64,000 bases of DNA from Flaccisagitta enflata (lineage: Eukaryota > Chaetognatha > Sagittoidea > Aphragmophora): contig OZ231126.1 of assembly GCA_965153355.1 (NCBI GenBank), positions 13,392,001 through 13,456,000 on the forward strand, read 5' to 3'. The notes below the pieces were generated by a model. The model had not been told where the DNA came from, made no database searches, and worked only from the letters and a program-made list of their open reading frames with translations. The position numbers and the translations under genes are program-made. Below are positions 1 through 37,505 of the stretch, one piece after another (the stretch's first letter is position 1; each line of letters begins with the position of its first letter).

Positions 1-1010
1 TTTTTCTGTTCCTTTTTCTTTTTCTTTTTTTTTTTTTTTTTTTTTTTTTTAGGGTCATCTTGATGGTTCCAAAGGTCAACGGTTTTATTCTCAACCAGGG
101 TCAACCACCATCGGTTTCCTCTCTCTCTATCGACATGCTATGATAATTACCATACCTTGAACACTGACATGCTAAAATCACCTTTCTGGCTTATACACCG
201 GCATGCTCTGGATCACCACTTTGCCTATTACTATGCCATGATCACTGAGATGCTGAAATCGACACTTTGCCATGAACTAATGACACGCTACATAAATAAC
301 TACGCCATGACCACTTACATGATCACTACTATGCCACGAACAGCGCCTTGCCATGATCTCTGTTAAGCTATGATTACCAATATCACAACTTTCACCACTA
401 AAAGGCGGATATTAAGTTGAGGATTTTAGCTGAATGCTAACACCACTGCTTGGCCAAAACAATCACCCTGCACTCATCAATCTTGCAAAAATCATCATCA
501 TGCCTTCCCCACTTCCATGCTAGTAACTCCACCATGCTGCTAACTCTTCCTTGCAAAGAGGAGGAGGGGGGGAAATTGACAGTAAGGCAAGAGGTAGGTA
601 AGGGGGCAGGGAAATCTTGCACGGCGGTTTGTTGTGTAAATGAAGCCAGAAAAAGAGACAAAAAAGCTTAGACGAATTTTCGATGACTAATCAAGAAATT
701 TACGCCTTTGCTCGTGTTGTGTCCTCATTCTAACATTTCTTATCTTTTCTCTTTTAAAAGAAAAAAAGTTGCAAAAAAGAAGAAAAAAATAGTTGCAAAA
801 AAAGAGGAAAAAAAAAACAGCTTTGATTTCAAAAGAAAGCAGACATAATTTAATCGAGACGGTGGCCAAAACCGATAAGATTTGCAATTCGCTTTTCCCT
901 CGATGTCGTCTCATCTTTCACCCAAGTATGTCAAAATGTTATCACTTCCCCCTTCTTTTCTATCATACTTTCTCTTTTTCCTTCTTTTTCTTTCCTTCTT
1001 TCTTTCATTT
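1..1010. other. gene-free, low-complexity flank
   Basis: The window opens in a poly-T run (about 1-50). The rest is AT-rich with pyrimidine-rich stretches near 940-1010. Short open frames exist, but none has recognisable similarity, splice context or codon bias. I see no gene here. Confidence 0.6.
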
Positions 1011-1190
1011 TTGGTCGCGTGCTACGCGACTCTACACCCCGCTTTGTCGGTCCGTCCGTCGGTCCGTCACACTTTTTCGGCGTTTTTAGGGTTTTTGGCC
1101 TAACTGCTCCGGCCCAAATGCTCTGGTGACCTCAAATATGGCCCTTGCCCACCCGCACGCGACTGGAGTAGCCGTGTATCCAGCCTTGTT
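1011..1190 (+). repeat. SIR interspersed repeat, subfamily B
   Basis: It starts with the hairpin GTCGCGTGCTACGCGAC, followed by CTCTACACC and a (GTCC/GTCG)n tetranucleotide stretch. It ends with a GACTGGAGTAGCCGTG-type motif and a GTATCCAGCCTTG end. The same module recurs about 25 times in the window in both orientations. Here it lies in the orientation that begins with the hairpin. Confidence 0.75.
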
Positions 1191-1214
1191 TTTTTCATTC
1201 CTTCTTCCTCATTT

Positions 1215-1622
1215 TCTATCCTGTTTTTCTGCAGTTCATTCTCCTCCTCCAACCTCTTACCCCTGCTCGATTTCTCCTCCTTCTTCTCCTACTTCTTCTT
1301 CTTCCTCTTCTTCTTCCTTTTCCTCTTCTTCTTCTTCTTCTTCTTCTTCTTTTTCTTTTTCTTCTTCTTCTTCTTCTTCCCCTATCCCCATCACCGCCTC
1401 CATATTCTTCTTTTTTCTTCTCTTTTCCACTAAAAAGTTCTTCCTGACGATTCTTCGCGTCAGCAAAAAAATACGTGAGGTCTCACTTAAAAGGAGAGAA
1501 AAGAAAAGGATAACATCAACGATGACGGAAACCACGAAAGCGACAACAACAACAACAACAACAACAACGAGAACAACAACAACAACAGCAACACCAACAA
1601 CAACAACAACAACAACACCACC

Positions 1623-1696
<74 letters not shown>

Positions 1697-1718
1697 CTAC
1701 AACAACAACAAAAACAAT

Positions 1719-1782
<64 letters not shown>

Positions 1783-2180
1783 GCAACAGGAACAACCACA
1801 ACAATAACAACAAATAAACAAAACAATAACAACAATAACAATGACGACAATAAACAAAAACTGCAATAACAACAACAACAATGACAACAATAACAAGAAT
1901 ATAACAACAGTAACCAAAACAAAAACAACGACGACGACAACAACAAATAACAACAATAAATAAATAAATAAAATAAATAAATAACAACAATAAACAACAA
2001 CAATAACAATAATAACAACAATAACAACAACAATAACAACAACATAACGACAATAATAAAGATAACGATGACAACAATGACAATGACAATGACAATGACA
2101 ACGACAATGACAATGACAATGACAATGACAACGACTATGACAATAACAATAACAACAACGACAACATTAACAACTTTGTA
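1215..2180. repeat. compound microsatellite (TTC)n, (AAC)n, (GACAAT)n
   Basis: About 100 bp of (TTC)n is followed, after a short unique spacer, by roughly 300 bp of (AAC)n and then AAT/AAC and GACAAT-type repeats. The long Ser, Thr, Asn, Val and Leu homopolymer frames across it are products of the repeat and not genes. Confidence 0.9.
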
Positions 2181-2335
2181 GCCTTCATCGTATTCTCCTG
2201 TCTAAAATGAAGATTTTTTTAAAGGCAAAAGAAAGAAAATGGAAAGAAGGGAGGAAAAAGCGCTCATCACGCAGCACATTTTTATTTTCCTTTTAGCCAG
2301 CTGCTGCACCAAACCAACCTTAAACCTTCTTCTTT

Positions 2336-2351
2336 TCTTTTCTTTTCTTCT

Positions 2352-2391
<40 letters not shown>

Positions 2392-2420
2392 TTCTTTTCT
2401 TTCTTTCTTTCTTTTTTTGC
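2336..2420. repeat. (TTTC)n microsatellite
   Basis: A run of TTTC units with a few interruptions lies in a longer pyrimidine-rich stretch (about 2280-2660). Confidence 0.85.
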
Positions 2421-3289
2421 TTTTTTTTCTCTGTTTGTTTATTTCGTTCTCTTTTATCTATTTCGTGGCCATCATAGTTTTTTCTTCTTTTCTATTAATC
2501 CTTTCGCTACTTTTCTCACTGTGTCCATCTTTTTTCTCCTTTTTTTTCCTCTTTCACATTCTCACTGTCTCTCCTCGTTCCAAATTGCAACTCTTTAATA
2601 TTCTAACCGTTTTCTCTCCTTCTTTCCTTTATTTCCTCCCCTCATCGCATCGTCCTCTCCCTTAACTTCTCTCCATCTGCAACTTTTCAGACGCTAAATG
2701 AAGAAATTATTCACTCAAATATATTGCTAGCTTATGAAATATTTTCATGGCGTTTTGAGAGCCTCTGCATCTAAAGAGAGAGAGGGAGACATAAAAAAAT
2801 ACGGTTGATTATAGGGATGGACTGAGTGCAGGTTGGTGTGGGTAAGGTCAATTTGGAAGAGGTATCAGGGAAAGATAAGCTGGAACTGCATGAAAGCGAG
2901 TTAACAAGGAGGATGGTAGGGTTTGGAATGATGGGATGTAGCTTGTAGGGCAGGTTTTAGTGGTAACAGGTCAAGAAAAGGAGTGGCAGCCAGTTTCTTT
3001 AAGTGTGGAATCTTATAGGAATAATGTCACCGTATATGGTGGGATATGGGGTACTGGATAATGGTTGAGAGAGAAGCTTGAGATGGTGCACGGTTGGGGA
3101 GGGGGGTGCCGTTTGTTCTTGAGTTCTTGACTTGTGGTCTGTGCATGGTAATAGTCGGGGGATGGATGTTGGGGGCGTTGCGTGTTCTTGAGCTCTTGAG
3201 TTGTGGGCTCCTTTGGGGATGATATTGCCGTGTCACTCTTCACAGAAAACCAATTGGAGAAGGAGTTAATTGCCAATCTTTGAAACAAA
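2421..3289. other. gene-free interval
   Basis: Pyrimidine-rich DNA passes into GT/GGT-rich DNA near 2820-3230, where GAGTTCTTGA-type phrases recur (about 3115-3200). No exon or RNA gene is supported. Confidence 0.5.
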
Positions 3290-3292
3290 AAG

Positions 3293-3404
<112 letters not shown>

Positions 3405-3731
3405 GAGACAGAACACAGAAGGAGAGACAAAAAGACAGAGACAGACAGACTATGAGACAGACAGAAAGCAAAACAGTGAAATAGAGAGAGTGAGACAAAG
3501 AAACAGAGAGAGACCAAAAGAGCCTAAAAGAGAAAGACAAAAAAGAGAGATTAAGACCAAGACTTCTAAAGGCAGCGAGACAGACAGCTTTGTAAGAGAC
3601 AGAGTCAGAGACAGAGACAGAGACAGAGAGAGACAAAGAGAGAATTTTTGTTTGGGAAGGAAATTACTTCCGTGGAGACGACATTAAAAGAGAAGACAAA
3701 TGAGGCTCAACTACACCGTCAAATGAAGAAG

Positions 3732-3735
<4 letters not shown>

Positions 3736-3824
<89 letters not shown>

Positions 3825-3836
3825 AGAGAAAGAGAA

Positions 3837-3870
<34 letters not shown>

Positions 3871-3872
3871 TG
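3736..3872. repeat. (AG)n / (AAAGAG)n microsatellite
   Basis: A second AG tract, containing five AAAGAG hexamers near 3816-3845, less than 350 bp after the first one. Confidence 0.95.
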
Positions 3873-4158
3873 GAGGAAGGTGGGTGGGTAGGGGGAGATG
3901 TGTAAAGAGAGACACCGAGACAGACAAACAGATATACAATAAATTCTTGTGTAAACATGATGCTATGAGTGACTCATCATTCCATTCAACTCAATGTTTC
4001 ATCCAGTCTACATCAAAATCTATAACAATCTGATCTTTTTTTTTTCAACCCATACTTCTCATATCCGTAACAGACTCAATAGTCCAGCTATCAAATTTCC
4101 CCTCTTATCGTTGACTCAATTTCCTGATGTCCCTCTCTTTTTTTTTTCCTCTCTGCAG

Positions 4159-5809
4159 TGAGTTTTTGGGTCCGTTTTCGCGCGATAACATGGACGCGCT
4201 CATCCAAGAGCACACCTACGCTCGATCGCCGCTTCGATCTTACGCTTGTGGGCCGAATGGCGCCCCCGCCGGTCCTCCGGGAACCCCCGGCGCTGGCGCC
4301 GAGGCCGACTTCGACGATCTTCACCGGCATATGCCGCCGGGAATGTCCATTTCTGCCGCTGCCGCCGCCGCCGCCGCAGCCGCTGCCGCTGGACATCATC
4401 TCAAAGACCCTCAACACTTTCTACAAACGGCGTCTTTCTTCCGGCCACCCCCGGGATCTCCAGTGGGTGGTCCGCCTCCTCCTCCGCCGCCGCCTCCATC
4501 ATCGGCGGCGGCAGCCATCATGGCCTCGTTTAACGCTTCCGGTGGATCGGCTGCTGCTGCTGCTGCGGCGTCTTCGTTGTGGAAGTCGTCTCCGGCTGCG
4601 GCTGCGGCGGCGGCGGCGGCCATGTCCGGCGGCGGCCCCAACTCGGCCGCGGCTGCGTTTTCCTCGTCTTTGATGCAATTCTACTCTTCGCTCCCAGGTT
4701 GGTACATGATAGCTTTGTCGCCGGAGTTTTACTTTATGCTTTGCTTTTGATCACTAATGGCCGTTACAAATAAAAACTGTCGATAACAAAGCTATTTCTC
4801 GGTCCGTTCTTTCCAAATATGATTAACCGAGATCGACAATCAAACAAACTGGCAATTGTAAAAAAGAAAAAACAAAACAAAACCGACCAAAAAGAACTTA
4901 TTGCGGCCCTTAACAAAATAGATCATCTATTTTTGATGTTTCTCTTTTTTTCTCTCCCTCTCCTAAATAGGCGCTTCTTCCGCTCTGAGCTCCTTGTCTC
5001 CGTTTAGTCTTCCTTTCTCTTCTCCCGCCGCCGCCGCCGCTTCTTTGGCGGTTTCCGCTCAGGCTGCTCAGGCCGCTCAGGCGCTCGCCGCTCATCACGC
5101 TGCCGCCGCCAGCGCCGCCAACGCCGCAGCCTCGCCGCTGGATTTGAGAAGCGGCGACGCCGTATCCACGCCGACGCCCCGTTCGGCCGCCGCGGCGCTG
5201 CTGTCGCGTGGAGGCGGCGCGTCGACACCCGGCGCCGAATCTCAACTCGTGGATGTAGGAGGCGGGCCCGGAAGTGGCAGAAATAGCGCCGATCCACGAA
5301 ACGGCGTCTCAGGAGGAGGAGGAGGAGGAGGAGGAGGGCATTTGACGCCTACTCATTCAGTGGAAAACAATCCTCTTTGCGTGACTCCTCCGATTGGCGG
5401 CGTTTCCGGTGCGCCATCTGCTGCCTGCGCTGCCGCCGCTGCCGCTGCCACATCGGCGTTCCAAAACAGCGCCGGTATCGGAGGCGCCAACCCGACGACG
5501 CCGACGCATTTGTCCCCCGGCGTCGCGTCGGCAGAAACAGCCTCGCCGCCAACTTCCGCCGTTGCCGCCGCCATGTCACTCAGCGCCGCCGCCGCCGCCG
5601 CTGCCGCCTCCTCTTCCTCATCTTCCTCTTCTGCTTCCTCCTCTTCCTCCTCATCTTCTTCATCCAGATATTACGGCATTCATCACAAATACCACCCTTA
5701 TTTGCCCTCGGCCGCGGCTGCTGCTGCGGCTGCCGGGTCGCCTTATCCATTAGCCAGTTTGTTTAGGCCCCTTCCCTCGCAGTCATTGGATTTGAGACCG
5801 CAAGTTTGA
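4159..5809 (+). CDS. 3' exons of an Ala/Ser/Gly-rich probable transcriptional regulator
   Basis: Two exons are visible. The first runs 4159-4697, after a pyrimidine tract and CTGCAG acceptor, to a CAG|GTTGGT donor (phase 1). The second runs 4971-5809, after a CTAAATAG acceptor, to a TGA stop. Joined, they encode about 458 residues and lack the N-terminus, which must lie in upstream exons not found here. The protein is low-complexity: two or more poly-Ala runs and a Pro9 run in the first exon, then Ala-rich blocks, Gly9, a roughly 20-residue Ser run and the C-terminus SLDLRPQV. A PLDLR motif in the second exon resembles the PxDLS sites that recruit the CtBP co-repressor; with the LDLR near the C-terminus this suggests a nuclear regulator. 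No DNA-binding domain is present in this part, so the family is unknown. The exons are far more GC-rich than their surroundings. An overlapping-frame artefact is unlikely given matching splice phases and an open frame through both exons. Confidence 0.7.
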
Positions 5810-7389
5810 GGGGATTCAAATCGTTTTTAAAATTTCCATAATGATTATTTTTTCCTTTTTTTTTCCTTTGCCATCCCCAGCAAGGTTTTTTTTCTCCATC
5901 TCCCCCTTACTATCCCACAAAAAAAACATCATTTTGTTTTGTTTTGTTTTTTTCAATTTCTTTGTTACTTATCCCTTAAAATCTCTTAACAATCTCAACC
6001 TTTTATGATAATTGGCTGATAGCATCCATATTTTCAAACTTGGATCTAAAAATACCAAATATAGTCAAGTTCGATGCTGTAAGCTGCATCCACATCTTTG
6101 AAATTCGGATTTTTGACAACAATTTTATCCGACTATGATCGCTAGATCACGATGAATAACTCTCTGTTTGTGCCATATTTTCTTGATTATGCGGATTATA
6201 TTGATTCTTTCACTCTAGTCATCAACTTTTTTAAAAAACAAACATGATTTTTACAGATTGCTTTCATTGATTCTGCTAACGTTGATTCTATTCCGCTTCC
6301 TCTGCCCCTGCAGTTGCCCTCTTCCCCTGCCCTTCTGCCTCCCTTCAAGCATTTGATTCTTGCTTCAAATAAGAAACCATTTTACTAACATGGGACTATC
6401 AAGGAATATGAACCATTAAATGAGTTTTCAAAAAACACTTAAATATCTAATTTGTTCCTCATCTTCTGATCCTCTAGATCCAACTTAAGTTTCTCCTTCT
6501 CCTTTGTAGTTGCGCCTTTAAAAAACCCCCAAAACATTTAAGTTGACTTTTACTTACTATCAATTTGAGATGTAACCTGTGATCTTTTCAAAACTCAATC
6601 CCGATGCTCTATTTTTTCATCAAATTTTTTGAATACATGTAACATGTTGTAATTATAAAAGAAGTATGATTAAAAAAAATTGAGATGATTTCAAGATACA
6701 CTAATGCCAATTTTGTTTTCCATAAACGGAAAAAGAAGGAATGGCTCCCATTTGCGGACAACCTCACATGCAGATAATGATTTTCAAATGTTCTCTCTAA
6801 ATTTTCCGCGCTTTCTTTTCAAAGAAATCACTCATTGAAAATCGCGTTTCTGTAGCAGTTAGTAGAATTCTATTTACAATTCCCTTCTGACTCTATTTAT
6901 TGATTGATTTGAAATCTGAAATTTTATTTGCCGACATTACAATAATGACTGCCGATCTGTTCTGCTTTTTTTCCTAATTGTACGCTGTCTTAAACTACTG
7001 AAATTCCTTTTAATTCGATCAAATATGACCATTGTATTTAGTTGATTTATTTTTCATTTTGTTTTTAAGACTGATCCTAATTATTAGTAATCAGCCCAAA
7101 TTCATCCGTTCTGAAAATAACTAACGCTTGATCTGAAAAAATGATTGTAAAATAAAACTCAAAAAAATTATTTATCATTAAATAAACCATTTACCTTGAT
7201 TAGCTCAAAGAACTCAACAGAAACAGATATAAAAGAGCCAGAAAGTTAGCATATCTAAATCTGAGTACAGTTATTTTGTTAGTGACAATAACATGGAAAT
7301 GTGCGATCAAAAAGTTTAAAGATCTAAATTTCCTCGATAGCCCTTTTGTTTCCTTATTTTTCAAGGGCCCAAACTAAAGTTGGAAAAAG
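5810..7389. other. 3' UTR of the upstream gene and intergenic DNA
   Basis: AT-rich sequence with no long open frame, microsatellite or recognised repeat. AATAAA hexamers occur at 7151 and near 7180, but these are 1.3 kb from the stop codon and cannot be assigned with confidence. Confidence 0.5.
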
Positions 7390-7403
7390 GTCTCCATGAC
7401 AAC
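7390..7403 (+). promoter_or_regulatory. X-box (RFX-type) match upstream of CCDC42
   Basis: GTCTCC-AT-GACAAC fits the RFX consensus RYYNYY-N(1-3)-RRNRAC at every position and lies about 147 bp before the CCDC42 start codon. RFX factors drive ciliary genes through X-boxes at this kind of distance, so the position agrees with the gene's expected role. A 14-bp degenerate match can occur by chance. Confidence 0.5.
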
Positions 7404-7549
7404 CAAGCAACAAGATGGAACTGATTTTGAAAGGACATTGAAAATTCAAACGATGCCCTGAGCTTTTTTTGTGTTTTGATCCTTGACATTGATATTGGCG
7501 TGAAAACCGAATTAAGAATCAGCAAGAAGTATACAACCAGTGTTGCAAA

Positions 7550-33010
<25,461 letters not shown>

Positions 33011-33032
33011 AAGCGCTTGCTATTTGTAATTA

Positions 33033-33044
33033 TCGTCGTCGTCG

Positions 33045-33103
<59 letters not shown>

Positions 33104-33105
33104 GC

Positions 33106-33166
<61 letters not shown>

Positions 33167-33168
33167 CC
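33033..33168. repeat. (GTT)n microsatellite in the CCDC42 3' UTR
   Basis: Starts about 22 bp after the stop codon, with (GTC)n grading into about 40 GTT units. Confidence 0.95.
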
Positions 33169-33296
33169 TATCTTCGCACTAGTTCGTCTTTACTTTTTCT
33201 AACTGTAATGAGATAATATGAAATGATGTGAGATGAGGAGAAGTATGCAGCAAACCTACACAACAAACTTGTTCTCTACCCTGTCTGTCTTTTGCC

Positions 33297-33302
33297 AATA
33301 AA
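33297..33302 (+). terminator. probable CCDC42 polyadenylation signal
   Basis: A canonical AATAAA lies 287 bp after the stop codon, past the GTT repeat. Confidence 0.5.
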
Positions 33303-33869
33303 CCAAATGTTATAAAAGTTTCTTTCATTTATCTTTAATCAAATGAGGATAAGTGCGATGAATACTGTACAACAACTTTACAAAGTTCATCTAGTTTCTA
33401 TTTGTGGTGTGACATTTTCATCCTTGAACTATACTGAGGGCAATTGGTGTTTGGTATAAGGTAGTCTTTCTCAGACGACGAACGTAGCCTTAGATGTGTA
33501 AATGACTTTTTTATGGTACCATCATTTTTTACCGAGTGAATTCGAGATTTCTTGTTGCCTTTTTCTTCATTTTATGGATCAAAAAAATATCTACCAGAAA
33601 ATTCTTTGGTCAGTTTCTAGATTTTGATTACAAGTGGTTCGCCATGGTTGTGAGTCATAGTGCTATGAAAAAAGCAGAGAAGTGTCAATTGACCATTCAG
33701 TGCATCGGGTTTCTTGAACAAGAAAATGCTTGGTTGATGGAAGTTATGATGATTGTTGATAAATATTTTTTTCTTTCCTAGTTACCTGTTCGACCTCATT
33801 TTTTTCTAACTTCTATGGCCGGAAGAATTGATTTTACCATAGATTCTTTCTAGTTAAACATGGTTCTAT
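33303..33869. other. intergenic DNA
   Basis: AT-rich. An 81-codon open frame near 33536 has no recognisable similarity and is not called. Confidence 0.4.
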
Positions 33870-34160
33870 GTGAATCAGGGGAGGAACCAATTCTTCCGGC
33901 AGTTCAGGTACCCTGCGTACCCCCCCCCCCCCCCTGAGTCTTTCTTGTCACATACACATTTCACAAATAGCCGAAAATTTAAGATTTTTGTTGCTGCTGA
34001 TATGTATCCGTTGAGCCGCTTTGTAGTAAGGTTTGAGGTGAATTTTGATAATTCTAAGGATAGCTGTGATTGGTCCGGATGAAACACCAGTTGGAGCTCC
34101 TAAGGCTCTTGTCCTTATTTTAGAATTTTTGCTGTAAAGTATTGTTGTCCAACTCATATA
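33870..34160 (-). repeat. dispersed repeat shared with 59215-59480
   Basis: AAGGATAGCTGTGATTGGTCC and CAGTTGGAGCTCCTAAGGCT-like phrases are shared with the second copy. Read on the minus strand both give related peptide phrases (RTRALGAPTGVSSGP here, RMRAFGALTGVYSDP there), so the family may derive from a decayed mobile-element gene. The class is unknown. Confidence 0.5.
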
Positions 34161-34200
34161 TACTCCTACTGTCCAACAGAAAATACACTAAAGAACTTAG

Positions 34201-34340
34201 GGTGTAAAAATCGCTGCGGACGGAGCATGGGGCGGGGGAGGGGGTGCAGGGTCGGAAATACTTATTTTTCAACTTGAGCATCACTGAGGGGTGGAGGGAC
34301 GGACCTACTGATGGACTTGCAACGCGTCTAAAACTAAAAA
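34201..34340 (-). repeat. SIR-related degenerate copy
   Basis: CGCTGCGGACGGAGCATGG, a GGACGGACCTAC tract and CGCGTCTAAAACTAAAAA recall the SIR layout, but it is strongly diverged. Confidence 0.35.
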
Positions 34341-34431
34341 GTTGAACAAAACTCATGAGCTTTAAAAATGTTTCCTTGCGGTAGCAAAAAAAAAACAGTG
34401 AGGCAAAGTCTTGAAAAACAAAGCCAACACC

Positions 34432-34655
34432 TTACAGTCGCGTGCGGTTGTTAAAGCCATTAGAGTTTAGACCAAAAGTCTAAAAGACCAAAAGATTAAG
34501 AGATTGAATCTTAATTGACTTAAATTAACCTGAAAGAACTTAAAATGACTTAAAGCGACTAAAAATGGCGTAAAACGACAAAAAAATCTAAGCGTTACCG
34601 ACAGACCGAACGACGGACAGAGTAGGTTGTTGAGTCGCGTGCACGCGACTAAAAA
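34432..34655 (-). repeat. SIR interspersed repeat, subfamily B
   Basis: ACAGTCGCGTGCGGTTG near one end, a GACAGACCGAACGACGGACAG tract and the perfect palindrome AGTCGCGTGCACGCGACT followed by A5. Confidence 0.7.
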
Positions 34656-35160
34656 TTGATTCATTGACAGTAGTTTGTCAATGTGACATTAGCTACACTA
34701 CTCTCTCATTATGGACAAAGCAAGCCACCAGGCACTTAAGTAGTATTTTCGAGGGATAAAAACTAGATTCACAATTACAAAGTAGACATCGGTGATGCCA
34801 ACAGTTAAACCGTCAATGCCTCTCAAAGCTGAATTATAAAAGATTGTTGAAAAACATCACATACAATTATACACCATATACATACAGGTCATGACATCAA
34901 CTATCATCTACAATATAAAGGAAAAGTTTGCGTATATAATTGACAAAGTAATAGAGTCGAGTGTAATTATACACTTTAAAGCTAAAGTTCCCCAGAACAT
35001 AGTACAAGAATGTGCATAACTAAGATATGAGGAGACTACTAAAGAAAAGTATTTGCACTCAGGTGTGTCAGAATGAAACGCCTTGGCGAGGTTGTTCATC
35101 AAGATAAGGCAACACCAAAGCATGGCGGGACTATGCTTATAGGATCAGAGACAAAGAAAG
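34656..35160. other. intergenic DNA
   Basis: AT-rich, with no recognised gene or element. Confidence 0.4.
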
Positions 35161-35302
<142 letters not shown>

Positions 35303-36130
35303 CGATATGTAGAAAAATAGAAAAACATGGAACTGTCACTGCACTGAATTAAATCGCTACAATTGACAAAAAAGAGAAGAGAAAAACTGAACAAATAAAG
35401 TGTGTTAGAAATGAAATTCCTACTGCTAATTGTAGCAAAGAAAACAAACCACTTGGGCTTTGTCAAAAAGATTTCAAACTGAATATTAACAGAATGTAGA
35501 TATCTCCATGGTTTTGCCACCATGCACAAATGGCAAAATGTTGTTTTCTTGTGGTAAGCTTAAAAACAAACTGTCTGAAATCCTGAAACAGTGGACATCG
35601 AAGTGGTTTCAGCCTCTTAAGTAAATATTCAAATAATCTCTGACAATCAGAAAAGACATCTGCATAATGACACACCCAAGCACCAGGCGCCGTTTGTGAC
35701 CAACGCCGTGATGGCCGAAGCACCATAAAGTCAATATCAAATGATCATCTGCAATCAACGTTTAAACTCTGATAGCTGTACCCTTTTCTGTTACATGATA
35801 TAGCATAATCTTACATCCAACTTCAGTCGCGTGCTACTATCTAGAACATATGTATATCGACAGACGTTTTGGTCAATATTGAGGCTTTAGAAAAGAAATC
35901 GATATAAAAATCGGTGAGATTCTGAAACTTCATCGAATTTCTGATCGAATGAGACCAACCGCGTTACTGTAACTCAAGCCGTTTAGAAATGACAAACGAA
36001 ACAAGATCGTTACTCAAAATGAAAAATGGCAAAAAAATTGCAGTTAGATTTTGTTCGTTCTCTTTCGTCCACCGGAAGTTATTCATCCGTTAGAATTTAG
36101 TTTTTTATCGTATTTTTTGTTCATTTTACC

Positions 36131-37159
36131 ATGCCAAAGTCCAGTTACATTTCTTTGGCCGACAAGGGAGCCATTGTCGCACTCAGAGATGAGGGCTTTT
36201 CCCTGAGAGCGATCGCCAAACGTCTCGATCTTCATCATTCAACCATCGGCAAATTCCTGCAGCGCTACGAAGCATCCAAGTCATTCGATGTCGCTCCCAA
36301 ATCCGGTCGCAGCCGAAGCACGACGCCTGCTCAAGACAAAGTACTTGAGAACCTCTGCCTCAAAGATCGAAAAAAGTCAGCGCCAGAGTTGAACAAAGCT
36401 TGGCGGAAGGCGACGAAGAATCGCGTCAATGTTTCGCGGATGACCGTCATCAGGCGTCTCCTGTCGGCGGGACTTCCGGCGCGAACGCCAAGGAAAACAT
36501 CTCTCAAGACCGAGAAGATCAAAGAAAAGCGTCTCAACTTCGCCTTGGAGCATCTGGATTGGACGGTCGACGATTGGTCCAAAGTCTCGTTTTCTGATGA
36601 ATCTTGGATTCAAATTCGGGAGAACGGCAGGCTGCAGTTCGTCAGACGTCGTCCGGGAGAAGCCTTTCTTCCGGAATGCTGCACAACTACGACCAAACAC
36701 CCCGTCAAAATCATGGTCTTCGGGGCCATTACGCCGACGAGGAAGAGCAAGCTGATCTTCGTTAACGGAACAGTCAATGCGGCGCGCTACCAAGACATCT
36801 TGAAGAAAGCAAAGATCGTCGACTTCTTGAAACGCGGACGCGGAAAATTCGAGTTGATGGAAGATGGCGCTCCGGCGCATCGCGCCGTCACAACGAAGCA
36901 ATGGCACGCGAAACACGGCGTCAAACTTTTCCCTGGATGGCCCGGAAATTCACCGGACCTCAACCCCATCGAATCGTTGTGGTCTCAGATGAAGCAGCTT
37001 CAGAGTAGAGAACGCGCGACGTCGGCTGCAGGTCTGAAAAGAATCGCTCTCAAAGTCTGGAGGAAGATCTCGCCATCATACCTCAAATCTCTCTACGAAA
37101 GCATGCCAAGACGAATGAAGTCGGTCGTTGATGCTCAAGGGGGACATACGAAGTATTAA
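36131..37159 (+). CDS. Tc1-family transposase
   Basis: An intact 342-residue protein, the usual Tc1 transposase size. The N-terminus is a paired-type helix-turn-helix region (LADKGAIVALRDEGFSLRAI, then STIGKFLQRY) followed by a GRSRSTT segment in the position of the GRPR hinge. The catalytic triad is visible: Asp in FSDESW (about residue 156), Asp in MEDGAPAH, and Glu in WPGNSPDLNPIESLW. I count 35 residues between the second Asp and the Glu, one more than the DD34E of classical Tc1. It would cut and paste the element at TA sites. No frameshift or stop is present, and its GC-rich codon use differs from the AT-rich surroundings, in keeping with a recent arrival. The start was chosen as the first Met of the open frame, right before the conserved N-terminal domain. 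Confidence 0.93.
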   Translation: MPKSSYISLADKGAIVALRDEGFSLRAIAKRLDLHHSTIGKFLQRYEASKSFDVAPKSGRSRSTTPAQDKVLENLCLKDRKKSAPELNKAWRKATKNRVNVSRMTVIRRLLSAGLPARTPRKTSLKTEKIKEKRLNFALEHLDWTVDDWSKVSFSDESWIQIRENGRLQFVRRRPGEAFLPECCTTTTKHPVKIMVFGAITPTRKSKLIFVNGTVNAARYQDILKKAKIVDFLKRGRGKFELMEDGAPAHRAVTTKQWHAKHGVKLFPGWPGNSPDLNPIESLWSQMKQLQSRERATSAAGLKRIALKVWRKISPSYLKSLYESMPRRMKSVVDAQGGHTKY

Positions 37160-37194
37160 ACGTATTCAAGAGATGTATTTTGTATTATTTATTG

Positions 37195-37200
37195 AATAAA
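37195..37200 (+). terminator. polyadenylation signal of the transposase gene
   Basis: AATAAA 36 bp after the TAA stop and inside the right end of the element. Confidence 0.55.
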
Positions 37201-37505
37201 TTATTTAATTTAAATAAGTGTCGACATACTTTTGTTCTAGATAGTAAGTTATTCTAAGTCAATCTGTAAGTCTCGCACGCGACTGATAGGTGTTGGCCTT
37301 GTTTTTTCGGCCTGTCGGTTTCCAAAACCAGTCCATCGCATCCACAATCCTCATCCACTTTTTTGCACCCCATATTTTTCTTAGTTTCTTCCAGATTAGA
37401 GTTCAGCATCGACTTTAGAGGCTTCTGTTTCTTGGCCACAACTCCTCTCGTCACTCATCATTTCACATGTCTTTTCGGGTGCGATCTGTATTGGGAAATA
37501 GACAA

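Larger units (their letters stand above)
35837..37244 (+). mobile_element. complete Tc1/mariner transposon
   Basis: A 1,408-bp element bounded by TA-CTATCTAGAACA and TGTTCTAGATAG-TA. The terminal inverted repeats match at 23 of 26 positions, with TCGACA at their inner ends. It contains one intact transposase gene with an AATAAA at 37195. It lies in AT-rich DNA, with GTCGCGTGC and GCACGCGAC just outside its left and right ends. Confidence 0.9.

Noticed and set aside
1126-2131. Long Thr-, Val-, Leu-, Ser- and Cys-rich open frames
   Set aside because: They are translations of (AAC)n and (TTC)n microsatellites in all frames; no start context, splice sites or family similarity.
36331-36969. Antisense open frames of up to 179 codons
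   Set aside because: Shadow frames opposite the transposase gene, which has all expected family motifs on the plus strand.
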